A stretch of 6,361 nt of DNA from DASPSR01 sp035498715 (lineage in GTDB: Bacteria > Nitrospirota > UBA9217). The notes beneath the pieces were generated by a model. It worked only from the letters and a program-made list of their open reading frames with translations. It was not told the origin of the DNA and made no database searches. The position numbers and the translations under genes were made by a program. This document shows, in pieces, positions 1-6,145 of this stretch; positions within the stretch are counted from its first letter, which is position 1; every line of letters starts with the position of its first letter. The stretch spans positions 1 to 6,361 of the forward strand of contig DATJZV010000016.1 in NCBI GenBank assembly GCA_035498715.1, read 5' to 3'.

Positions 1-1145
1 TTGATCCGCTTTGTCGGATTCGCGAGAAGTTGGGCAAGAAGGTAAACAGAAAAACAGGTGGCCATGAGCGGGGACAGCCAAATGCCTTCGGTGTGCGGTG
101 CCAGCAGATGTTCGAACATGCGGCCTCCAACAAGAATCACCGCAATACAGCTTAGCAGGACGCCAGCTGAATACCGTTTCTCGACCAGAAAGGCCAAGGC
201 AAGAAACACCGCAATCGCCGGACCGAGCATTGCGTACGTATTGTTCTCCGTCCGTGGGCTGAACATCGTCAGGTATACGACGGCCAGCGAGAACATGAAG
301 ATTGCCGAACGATCCGTATCATGCCATCGTCGAGCCACGATGCAGAGCGCCAATGTCGCGAGAGCAGCGACCATCCGAATCGCCGTCTGCACATGCTCCG
401 GTACGTCGAGGCCCACGAGCCGCAGAGCTGTGAACGGAGATGTCCATCCATGGGCCGACACACTGACATGCGCTGCCATCGTCGTGTTATGCAGACACGC
501 CGAGTATTGCTGGAGGACATAGGCGGGGTTCTGTATTACAAATGGCGCCAGGGCAACCGCTCCCATCCCCAACAGCAGGCGCCAAGTCATGGGACGATCG
601 ATCGCCAAGACTAGCAAGACGAGCACGATCATCAGCGGTTTGACGGCGACACCAAGCGACAGCCACAGCGTCGCCCGCCACCAGCGGCGGCGGGATATAT
701 CGACGACCGATAACAGCATCAAACCCGTTATAATAAGGGTAGCCTGGCCGTTTCGTGCGCAATCCCAAGCCAAGGGGATGGTTACTAGCGTCATGAGCGG
801 GAAAAGCTCTGTTCCTGATTTCTCGCCTGCTAGACCTGCGAAGCTGCGGAGGCCTACGGCTAAGGTGCCGATGGTAATGAGGCGCCAGAGCACCTCGCCC
901 AGAATCTGCGGAATCATCGTAAACGGCACGAAGAGGATAGCCGCCTGCGGTAAATACACGAATCCTCCCACTCCGGTGCCGTCGTAAAGGCCTTTCCCGG
1001 CTAGCCAGTTTAAAGCAGCCAACCGGTAAGAGGGGACAACCGTCCGGTTGCTCCCGGCAATGATGATTGCAGACGTCACAATGAACAGCGAGGCCCAGCC
1101 GACCCATGCATACCGTGCGGCACGCTTATCGCTTGACGACAACAT
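1..1145 (-). CDS. GT87/DUF2029-type polyprenyl-phosphate glycosyltransferase, partial at left edge
   Basis: I translated this frame directly from the minus strand. It opens at an ATG at 1145-1143, preceded by GGAGG (1155-1151) five bases away, and stays open for 381 codons to the window edge, so the C-terminus is missing. The product is very hydrophobic, with about nine or ten likely membrane segments, the first near residues 15-31. The short N-terminal motif KGLYD (51-55), followed by FVYLPQAAILFVPF (62-75), is typical of GT87/DUF2029 proteins, as is a later membrane segment containing VAVKPLM. Known members are GT-C fold enzymes that move a sugar, often mannose, from a polyprenyl-phosphate donor on the outer face of the membrane. 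Donor and acceptor here cannot be told. At 381 residues it is near the usual family length, so little is probably missing. It is divergent from the glycosyltransferase gene at 1439. Confidence 0.82.
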   Translation of the reverse strand, partial: MLSSSDKRAARYAWVGWASLFIVTSAIIIAGSNRTVVPSYRLAALNWLAGKGLYDGTGVGGFVYLPQAAILFVPFTMIPQILGEVLWRLITIGTLAVGLRSFAGLAGEKSGTELFPLMTLVTIPLAWDCARNGQATLIITGLMLLSVVDISRRRWWRATLWLSLGVAVKPLMIVLVLLVLAIDRPMTWRLLLGMGAVALAPFVIQNPAYVLQQYSACLHNTTMAAHVSVSAHGWTSPFTALRLVGLDVPEHVQTAIRMVAALATLALCIVARRWHDTDRSAIFMFSLAVVYLTMFSPRTENNTYAMLGPAIAVFLALAFLVEKRYSAGVLLSCIAVILVGGRMFEHLLAPHTEGIWLSPLMATCFSVYLLAQLLANPTKRI

Positions 1146-1311
1146 ATGTACCTCCACTGCGGCTTGACACCACGAAGCCAACCGATTGGCCCACCTCGCT
1201 TTCTTCACTCTTGGCAGCGTCCTTCGCCCCGAAAGCACGAGGGATTGCAGTGCCTCGATCAACATCTTCACTCACTGCTCCAGCAAATTGGCCCTAAACA
1301 TTCAAGTAATC

Positions 1312-1340
1312 AATTTATCAAAATTTAATATCCTTATCAA
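1312..1340 (-). promoter_or_regulatory. Candidate promoter for the leftward GT87 gene
   Basis: Reading leftward, TTGATA (1340-1335) is followed after 17 bases by TAAATT (1317-1312), matching the sigma70 boxes at 5/6 and 4/6. It lies in the AT-rich part of the divergent intergenic region and would give a leader of about 160 bases. A TATAAT on the same strand at 1350-1345 lacks a good -35 box at normal spacing. AT-rich DNA gives such matches by chance, so this is weak. Confidence 0.3.
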
Positions 1341-1372
1341 GCAAATTATAATAAGATTCGGACAGTTCTAAC

Positions 1373-1402
1373 TTGACAACTCCCTGCAGACTGTTTTATA
1401 AA
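1373..1402 (+). promoter_or_regulatory. Sigma70-type promoter for the ArnT-like gene
   Basis: A perfect -35 box TTGACA (1373-1378) is followed after 18 bases by TATAAA (1397-1402, 5/6). Transcription would begin near 1409, about 30 bases before the ATG at 1439. Position, strand and match quality all fit the gene that follows. Confidence 0.65.
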
Positions 1403-1438
1403 AAAGCCGATGGAGTTTTTTAAAAAAGGCATTTTCAG

Positions 1439-3091
1439 ATGAAAATCAATATCCTCTCTCTGACAGCACTCATTCTCATATTCATGCTGTGGATCACGCC
1501 CGGCCTCGTCGGTCGCGACCCCTGGAAAGCGGACGAACCCTATACCTTCGGTCTCGTATATCACATGATCCAATCGGGCGATTGGGTAGTGCCCTCGCTT
1601 ACCGGTGAGCCTTTCCTCGAAAAGCCCCCCCTCTTTTACGTGACCGCAGCACAGTTCGGACGGATGTTTTCTCCACCCCTGGAACTCTACGATGCGACTC
1701 GATTGGCTGCCGCCTTCTATATGTTCCTGGCCCTCCTTTTTTTTGCGCTCACGGCACGGGAGATGTACGGGAAAGAATACGGCATAATTGCTGCGATCCT
1801 GCTCATCGGCTGCGTTCACCTTCAGGTCACGGCTCATAAGCTGATTACCGATGTCAGCCTCTTTGCCGGTTTTTCCATTGCCTTCTACGGATTTGCCCTC
1901 AGCAGGCGACGCCCATGGGCGGGGGGAGGCTGGATCGGGACCGGAATGGGCATCGGTTTCTTATCGAAGGGCCTGCTCGCTCCCGGAATGCTCGGCATTG
2001 TCGCCGTCGCCCTTCCCGTGTTCTTCCACCAGTGGCGGCGAAAAGACTACGGCGTATCGCTCGCGGTCGCCCTTGCTGCAGCGCTCCCCTGGCTGATCAT
2101 CTGGCCGGTTGCCCTCTACCAGCGTTCCCCCGAGCTCTTCGTGCATTGGTTCTGGTATCAGAACTTCGGAAGGTTCCTGGGATTGAACCCCGGAGGGTCT
2201 GTTGGATTCAACGCGGCATCTCCCGACCCTCACAGTTTTTATATACGGAGACTCATCGGGCTTGCCTGGCCAGTCGTGCTGCCAGCGTCCTGGTCGCTCT
2301 GGCGTTTCAGGCGGTCCTGGCGCGAACATCCTCTCTTCCAGGTTCCCCTTGTCGCATTTATCGTGATCCTTGCGGTACTGAGCATGTCGTCTACCAGCCG
2401 GACACTCTATGCCGTGCCGATGCTCCTGCCGATTACTTTGATCGCAGTCCCGGGAGTTCCTGTGCTTCCGGCCAAAGCCAAAGTTATCGCAAATCGGGCC
2501 TGTATTCTGTTTTTCGGCGGTTTGGCGCTCCTTTTGTGGTTTGGCTGGTTTGTAATGATGACGGGCAGTCCCGTAGCGCTCGCACAAAAGCTTCACGAGT
2601 TCCAGCCTGACTATGTTCCATCCCTCAACGGTGTTTTGCTGGCTGCTGCCGTCCTCTATAGCCTTGCGTGGCTGTTCACCATCATATTCGTCACCCGCTC
2701 ACCTGACTACGCCGCGGTAAACTGGACCCTCGGCGTGGTGCTCGCCTGGGGGCTGATTATGACACTCTGGCTTCCCGCCCTGAATACGGGATCGAGCTTT
2801 CGAGCCGCGTTCACATCGCTCAAACAGTCCATGCCCAATGTATATTCCTGTATCGCGAGCCGGGGATTGGGAGAGTCGGAGCGGGCTATGCTCGAATACT
2901 TCACTGGCATTCAAGCCCGCCGGATCGAGGTCTTCGGCACGGGAAACTGCGACCTGTTACTTGAACAACGGGGCGGGGAGTCCCGCGTGCCAGCTGCCGA
3001 TCCCGCATGGATAAAAATATGGCAGTTCAACCAACCGAGCATCCATCCCAAGGACATTTTCACACTTTACCAAAAAGTCGATGGGACTTAA
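1439..3091 (+). CDS. ArnT/PMT-family (GT83-like) membrane glycosyltransferase
   Basis: The 550-residue product begins with a membrane segment (about residues 5-24). The first periplasmic loop then carries RDPWKADEPY (26-35), GDWVVP (47-52) and EKPPLFY (61-67). These match the acidic-residue signature and the GDW-VP...EKP..Y pattern of ArnT and bacterial PMT_2 proteins. Some ten or more hydrophobic segments follow to about residue 450. A soluble C-terminal part of roughly 95 residues is probably periplasmic, as in ArnT. The family moves a sugar from undecaprenyl or dolichyl phosphate to lipid A, another lipid or a protein. The substrate is not readable here, and no other arn genes are present. 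The start is set by the ATG after a modest AAGG site (1426-1429) and the promoter about 30 bases upstream. The gene is monocistronic as far as can be seen, since 395 gene-free bases follow it. Confidence 0.85.
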   Translation: MKINILSLTALILIFMLWITPGLVGRDPWKADEPYTFGLVYHMIQSGDWVVPSLTGEPFLEKPPLFYVTAAQFGRMFSPPLELYDATRLAAAFYMFLALLFFALTAREMYGKEYGIIAAILLIGCVHLQVTAHKLITDVSLFAGFSIAFYGFALSRRRPWAGGGWIGTGMGIGFLSKGLLAPGMLGIVAVALPVFFHQWRRKDYGVSLAVALAAALPWLIIWPVALYQRSPELFVHWFWYQNFGRFLGLNPGGSVGFNAASPDPHSFYIRRLIGLAWPVVLPASWSLWRFRRSWREHPLFQVPLVAFIVILAVLSMSSTSRTLYAVPMLLPITLIAVPGVPVLPAKAKVIANRACILFFGGLALLLWFGWFVMMTGSPVALAQKLHEFQPDYVPSLNGVLLAAAVLYSLAWLFTIIFVTRSPDYAAVNWTLGVVLAWGLIMTLWLPALNTGSSFRAAFTSLKQSMPNVYSCIASRGLGESERAMLEYFTGIQARRIEVFGTGNCDLLLEQRGGESRVPAADPAWIKIWQFNQPSIHPKDIFTLYQKVDGT

Positions 3092-3168
3092 GAATATCGC
3101 GTGAAATAATGCCGTTCCTTTCCGTTCATACTTCTTATCCGGCAGGTCATATTTGTCTCAAAAGCGCG

Positions 3169-3189
3169 GAGCAGCATGAAAAGCTGCTC
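3169..3189. repeat. Perfect 7-bp inverted repeat downstream of the ArnT-like gene
   Basis: GAGCAGC (3169-3175) and GCTGCTC (3183-3189) enclose a seven-base loop, ATGAAAA, about 80 bases after the stop codon of the glycosyltransferase. It could stabilise the 3' end of that mRNA. With no T-run after it, it is not a standard intrinsic terminator. Confidence 0.5.
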
Positions 3190-3354
3190 AATGAAACTTA
3201 TCTTAGTATCAACTTTCTTGAGGAAAGATAACTTCATGTTTGCTGATAAAAGACATCTTCTCCCGTAATCTGGTGTTGACGGTGCAGCATCAGCAATATC
3301 CTTGCAGGAAAGCAAGTGATTAACGTATAAACTCAGTTGACGATGTGATGTAGC

Positions 3355-3377
3355 CACGTCATGATCGCAATGACGTG
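3355..3377. repeat. Perfect 8-bp inverted repeat, possible operator
   Basis: CACGTCAT (3355-3362) and ATGACGTG (3370-3377) flank a seven-base centre, GATCGCA. The centre of the dyad lies about 42 bases upstream of the -35 box of the peroxidase-like gene, a position that suits an activator or upstream operator. A partly similar sequence, TGACGATGTGATG, lies just before it at 3339-3351. I do not recognise the site as that of a known regulator. Confidence 0.45.
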
Positions 3378-3407
3378 ATAAGGAAGGGATTAAACAACTT
3401 TATTTTT

Positions 3408-3436
3408 TTGAAATATAGTAGCTACCTTGCTATACT
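3408..3436 (+). promoter_or_regulatory. Sigma70-type promoter of the peroxidase-arsS unit
   Basis: TTGAAA (3408-3413, 5/6) is followed after exactly 17 bases by TATACT (3431-3436, 5/6). Transcription should start near 3443, giving a leader of about 44 bases before the ATG at 3487. The region just upstream is AT-rich (a run of seven T at 3403-3409). This is the only strong promoter I see ahead of the two genes, so it probably drives both. Confidence 0.65.
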
Positions 3437-3486
3437 TGGGATATTACCTGCAAATAAATTCTTAATCAGAAAGGAAGGAAATTCGC

Positions 3487-3819
3487 ATGACCGACTACTA
3501 CAAACCGGAAGATCTCGACCGGTTCGGCGAAGTAGGCAAGCACAACCCTGCTCTTTTCAAGAAGTTTATTGACTGGTACACCTCTGCACTGGAGCCGGGT
3601 ATGCTGAACAAGAGGGAGAAGGCCCTCATCGGCGTTGCCGTGGCGCATGCTGTGCAGTGCCCGTACTGCATCGACGCGTACACCAGGTCCTGTCTCGAAG
3701 AGGGCATGAGCCTTGAGCATATCACCGAGGCCGTGCATGTGGCAGCCGCTATACGGGGCGGAGCTTCTCTCGTGCACGCTATCCAGGCGCAAAACGCTGC
3801 TGACAAACTGTCGCTGTAA
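3487..3819 (+). CDS. Arsenosugar biosynthesis-associated peroxidase-like protein (AhpD/CMD fold)
   Basis: This is a 110-residue soluble protein of the carboxymuconolactone decarboxylase/AhpD fold. The core REKALIGVAVAHAVQ (43-57) leads into the CxxC pair in CPYCIDAYT (C58, C61), and VHVAAAIRGGASLVH (83-97) forms the second conserved block. The CPYCIDAYT signature, short length and AAAIRGGASLVH block match the subfamily that accompanies the ArsS-type radical SAM protein (TIGR04169 as I recall it). AhpD-type CxxC proteins use the two Cys in thiol redox chemistry. The true role in the arsenic pathway is, to my knowledge, unproven. The usual AhpD His four residues after the second Cys is Tyr65 here. 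The start is firm: AAGGAAGGA (3471-3479) lies seven bases before the ATG, behind a good promoter. The radical SAM gene follows after 29 bases, suggesting one operon. Confidence 0.88.
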   Translation: MTDYYKPEDLDRFGEVGKHNPALFKKFIDWYTSALEPGMLNKREKALIGVAVAHAVQCPYCIDAYTRSCLEEGMSLEHITEAVHVAAAIRGGASLVHAIQAQNAADKLSL

Positions 3820-3848
3820 ATGGAAGTGAGCCGCCGCTGCCGAGTACT

Positions 3849-4811
3849 ATGAATGATACCAGGTTTTCCAACAAAGTCCTCTCCGTAAGACCGGAACCGC
3901 TGAAGGCGCTGGAAATAACGACGCTTCAGGTCAACGTCGGTTATCGATGCAACCTCGCCTGCAAGCACTGTCACGTTGTAGGCGGACCCGCACGGACTGA
4001 GATAATGGACAAAGACACGGTTGATGCAGTGCTTCGGGCCCTTTCGGGAAGCCCCCTCAGCATCCTGGACATAACAGGCGGTGCGCCCGAGATGAATCCC
4101 TCCTTCCGTTATCTGGTGAAGGAGGCGCGGAACCTCGGCCGCCACGTGATCGTCAGGACGAACCTCGCCATTTTTTATGAGGAGAACATGGCAGACCTGC
4201 CTGAGTTTTACCAAGACCATGATGTTGAGCTCGTCGCCTCTCTCCCCTATTATCTGGAAGACAATGTTGACCGGGTGCGGGGAAGCGGAACGTTCAAAAA
4301 ATGCATCGCTGCGCTCCAGAAGCTGAACAGCCGGGGATACGGCAATGGGGCAGGCGGGAAGAACCTGAGCCTCGTCTATAACCCTCAAGGCGCGTATCTC
4401 CCGCCAGCGCAGAAAACCCTCGAAGAAGAATATAGGAAAGAGCTGAAAGCACGCTTTAACATCTCCTTCAACCATCTCTATGCCTTTACTAATATGCCAA
4501 TCGGCAGGTTCAAGGACTTTCTTGCCCGGACCGGCAGCCTCGAAAAGTACATGGACAAGCTTGCTTGTGCCTTCAACCCCCAGACCCTCGACACCATCAT
4601 GTGCAGGCATCTGATCAGCGTGGGATGGGATGGTGTCCTCTTTGACTGCGATTTCAACCAGGTCCTCGGGCTCCCCCTGGAGTCCGGCGTTCCCGCGCAT
4701 ATCAGGGACTTCGACCACGCCCGTCTCGTCACACGGCTCGTTAATGTCGGAGATCACTGCTTTGGCTGCACTGCAGGCCAGGGATCCACCTGAACTGGCG
4801 CAGCCGCGTAG
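3849..4811 (+). CDS. arsS: Arsenosugar biosynthesis radical SAM protein ArsS, probable selenoprotein with TGA-encoded Sec
   Basis: A radical SAM enzyme with its cluster motif CNLACKHC (C34, C38, C41) in the family context LQVNVGYRCN...CHV. DITGGAPEMN (74-83) forms part of the SAM-binding barrel, and a Cys-rich C-terminus follows (C240, C252, C267, C304, C307). This matches the ArsS family (TIGR04167), which with the methyltransferase ArsM makes the deoxyadenosyl-dimethylarsenic precursor of arsenosugars. Conventional reading stops at TGA 4791-4793 after 314 residues (...HCFGCTAGQGST). Relatives have Cys here and continue with a few more residues. In this frame TGA is followed by codons for TGAAA and then TAG (4809-4811), with a SECIS-like hairpin just behind, so I call a 320-residue selenoprotein with Sec315. 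The ATG has only a poor ribosome binding site, so translation may be coupled to the peroxidase gene 29 bases upstream. ArsS identity is firm; Sec insertion is strongly suggested but inferred. Confidence 0.85.
4791..4793 (+). other. In-frame TGA read as selenocysteine (residue 315)
   Basis: The TGA follows GCTAGQGST, where Cys-containing relatives read roughly CTAG.GSSC-GA. Reading it as Sec restores the expected residue and a Thr-Gly-Ala tail before TAG at 4809-4811. The family's early name (radical SAM/SeCys) reflects Sec at this kind of position. If the TGA were a true stop, the protein would lose only the last motif residue and its short tail. Confidence 0.75.
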
Positions 4812-4828
4812 CAGGCAGGCTGCCTGCT
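4810..4828 (+). promoter_or_regulatory. Candidate bacterial SECIS hairpin
   Basis: AGCAGGCA (4810-4817) pairs perfectly with TGCCTGCT (4821-4828) around a GGC loop (4818-4820). The first loop G is 25 bases after the last base of the TGA at 4791-4793. Bacterial SECIS elements bind SelB. As I recall the consensus, they have a short stem, a small apical loop with G in its first two positions, and a loop about 16-37 bases from the UGA; this hairpin meets all three. Its base overlaps the TAG stop. No T-run follows, so it is not a terminator in its own right. Confidence 0.7.
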
Positions 4829-4838
4829 TGGGAAAGCC

Positions 4839-4858
4839 AGGACCCCAGGGGTCCTTTT
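4839..4858 (+). terminator. Intrinsic terminator after arsS
   Basis: AGGACCC (4839-4845) pairs with GGGTCCT (4849-4855) around a CAG loop, and the stem runs into TTTT (4855-4858). The T-run is short but the stem is GC-rich. It begins ten bases after the SECIS-like hairpin and closes the peroxidase-arsS unit before the glucokinase gene. Confidence 0.65.
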
Positions 4859-4918
4859 CGGTCTGAACCATCCTGATGCATGCTACAAAGTCGGAACAGT
4901 TTTCTTGGACGAGAAAAC

Positions 4919-5926
4919 ATGAAAATAATTTCGCGATCATCCTTGATCCTTGCCGGGGATGTCGGCGGCACAAAAACAATACTCGGTCTTTGTCAGTCGT
5001 CTGAAGACGGCATCAGCCTTATCCGGGCTCAGAATTTTCCGAGTAAGGCCTACGACGGCTTGAAAAAGATTATCAAGGAATTTGTCAAAGATACACGGCG
5101 AATAAAAGCAGCCTGTTTTGGCGTAGCTGGTCCTGTCATTGCCGGAAACGCTGTTACAACCAATCTGCCCTGGCAAATTTCAGAAGCATCCCTTAAACGA
5201 TTCCTATCTATCCGCAACGTTTCCCTTATCAACGATCTTATAGCGAACGTCCATGGCATCGAGATCATGCGGAAAAAAGATTTCTCGGTCCTGAATGCTG
5301 GGGAAAAAGTACTCGGTAACCGGGCGCTCCTGTCTGCTGGCACCGGCCTTGGCGCTGCGATACTGTTCTGGAACGGCAAGCGATACATTCCTTCCCCGTC
5401 GGAAGGCGGCCATGTCGAATTTGGTCCAAAGAATCACCTTGAACTGGGCCTACTTCGATATCTTTTCGAACGGCTCGGCCACGTGAGCTATGAACGCGTT
5501 CTGTCCGGCGCAGGACTCTTCAATATCTACCAATTTCTCAGAGAAACTGGCTCGTTTGGAACAGAACCTGTTTGGTTGGCTGTTCAGATGGAGCAGGATG
5601 ACCCTGCATCCGTGATCACTGAAATGGCACGACTCAAGAAAAGCGAACTTTGTGAGGAGGCTCTCGATCTTTTCGCCTCAATCTACGGGGCTGCGGCAGG
5701 AAACGTTGCACTTCAGGTTATGGCCACGGGAGGAATGTACCTCGGCGGAGGCATTGCCCCGAAGATCATCTGGAAACTGAAAGATGGGACGTTCATGAAA
5801 GCCTTCACGGATAAAGGGCGACTGTCCGGCCTAGCCGAGCGCATTCCGGTAAAGGTTATTATGAACGATCAGGCCGCTTTGCTCGGTGCCGCCGCACATG
5901 CGTCAGATCTGCTCAAGAAGGGGTGA
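4919..5926 (+). CDS. glk: Glucokinase (ROK/hexokinase-like superfamily, Glk family)
   Basis: This cytoplasmic enzyme phosphorylates glucose with ATP to glucose 6-phosphate. The order of motifs is that of bacterial Glk. LAGDVGGTKT (11-20) is the phosphate-1 loop. FGVAGPV (67-73) and TNLPW (81-85) precede LINDLIANVHGI (103-114), in which D106 is the expected catalytic base. SAGTGLGAA (139-147) is the phosphate-2 loop. PSEGGHVEF (160-168) contacts glucose (E162, H165), and RVLSGAGLFNIY (193-204) and MATGGMYLGGGIAPKI (268-283) complete the set. I use the ATG at 4919, with GGACGAG about five bases ahead, giving 335 residues, close to the usual 320-340. An in-frame ATG at 4880 would add 13 unsupported residues. 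The gene lies 60 bases beyond the terminator; I see no clear promoter in that gap, so it may depend on read-through or on a poorly conserved promoter. Confidence 0.93.
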   Translation: MKIISRSSLILAGDVGGTKTILGLCQSSEDGISLIRAQNFPSKAYDGLKKIIKEFVKDTRRIKAACFGVAGPVIAGNAVTTNLPWQISEASLKRFLSIRNVSLINDLIANVHGIEIMRKKDFSVLNAGEKVLGNRALLSAGTGLGAAILFWNGKRYIPSPSEGGHVEFGPKNHLELGLLRYLFERLGHVSYERVLSGAGLFNIYQFLRETGSFGTEPVWLAVQMEQDDPASVITEMARLKKSELCEEALDLFASIYGAAAGNVALQVMATGGMYLGGGIAPKIIWKLKDGTFMKAFTDKGRLSGLAERIPVKVIMNDQAALLGAAAHASDLLKKG

Positions 5927-5937
5927 AGCGTGTCTAC

Positions 5938-5959
5938 TGGATCATTCCTGTACGATCCA
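5938..5959. repeat. 6-bp inverted repeat just after glk
   Basis: TGGATC (5938-5943) and GATCCA (5954-5959) enclose a ten-base loop, 11 bases past the glucokinase stop codon. No T-run follows. It may mark the 3' end of the glk transcript but does not meet the usual pattern of an intrinsic terminator. Confidence 0.35.
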
Positions 5960-5971
5960 CCCTCAAGCACG

Positions 5972-6006
5972 GGCATGATATTGTTTATTGCTACCGGAAT
6001 CATGCC
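5972..6006. repeat. 8-bp inverted repeat between glk and the next gene
   Basis: GGCATGAT (5972-5979) and ATCATGCC (5999-6006) are perfect inverted copies separated by 19 bases. They lie in the 219-base gap before the gene at 6146. This could be an operator pair or a long-loop hairpin. I see no strong promoter in this gap and no gene of useful size. Confidence 0.35.
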
Positions 6007-6145
6007 GATTGTAAACGGATTTATATCATTGTAGCGAAATCAATAATTTACAAGAAGGATGGCAGAAAGCAATGGCTGTGGTAGAATTTAAATACGCTGC
6101 ACAGCATATCTGGTGAAATGGAACATCGTGTCAGGGAGGTATCTT

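Larger units (their letters stand above)
3092..3486. other. 395-base gene-free region rich in inverted repeats
   Basis: I see no convincing gene here. Open frames crossing it lack a ribosome binding site and a recognisable product. It holds four inverted repeats (3169-3189, 3240-3296, 3301-3316, 3355-3377) and, at its right end, the promoter and ribosome binding site of the peroxidase-like gene. It is more AT-rich than the flanking coding DNA. None of the hairpins is followed by a clear T-run, so I cannot name the terminator of the upstream glycosyltransferase gene. Confidence 0.7.

Noticed and set aside
487..1107. A 206-codon minus-strand open frame within the GT87 gene
   Set aside because: Its product is Arg/Pro-rich and unlike any family, whereas another frame of the same strand gives 381 open codons with membrane segments and GT87 motifs.
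1915..2610. Open frames in other frames (231 codons plus strand; about 211 codons minus strand, 1961-2596) inside the ArnT-like gene
   Set aside because: Both lie wholly inside a well-supported membrane glycosyltransferase and show no domain or ribosome binding site.
3088..3357. An 89-codon minus-strand frame filling the 395-base gap
   Set aside because: It would start at GTG with no Shine-Dalgarno site and has no recognisable motif. Nothing supports translation.
4810..4828. The hairpin behind the TGA as an ordinary terminator
   Set aside because: It is followed by TGGGAAAG and not by a T-run, and a better terminator lies ten bases further on.
4880..4918. Upstream in-frame ATG extending glucokinase by 13 residues
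   Set aside because: There is no ribosome binding site before 4880, and the ATG at 4919 has GGACGAG at proper spacing and gives the usual family N-terminus.
3498..4979. A 493-codon open frame on the minus strand across the peroxidase, arsS and the start of glk
   Set aside because: It is antisense to two clearly recognised genes, its translation resembles no family I know, and it crosses a promoter-bounded operon and terminator. It is a codon-bias shadow.
6072..6116. A 14-residue open frame upstream of the Met/His-rich protein gene
   Set aside because: It is short, has only a weak ribosome binding site and no attenuator-like codon run, so chance explains it.
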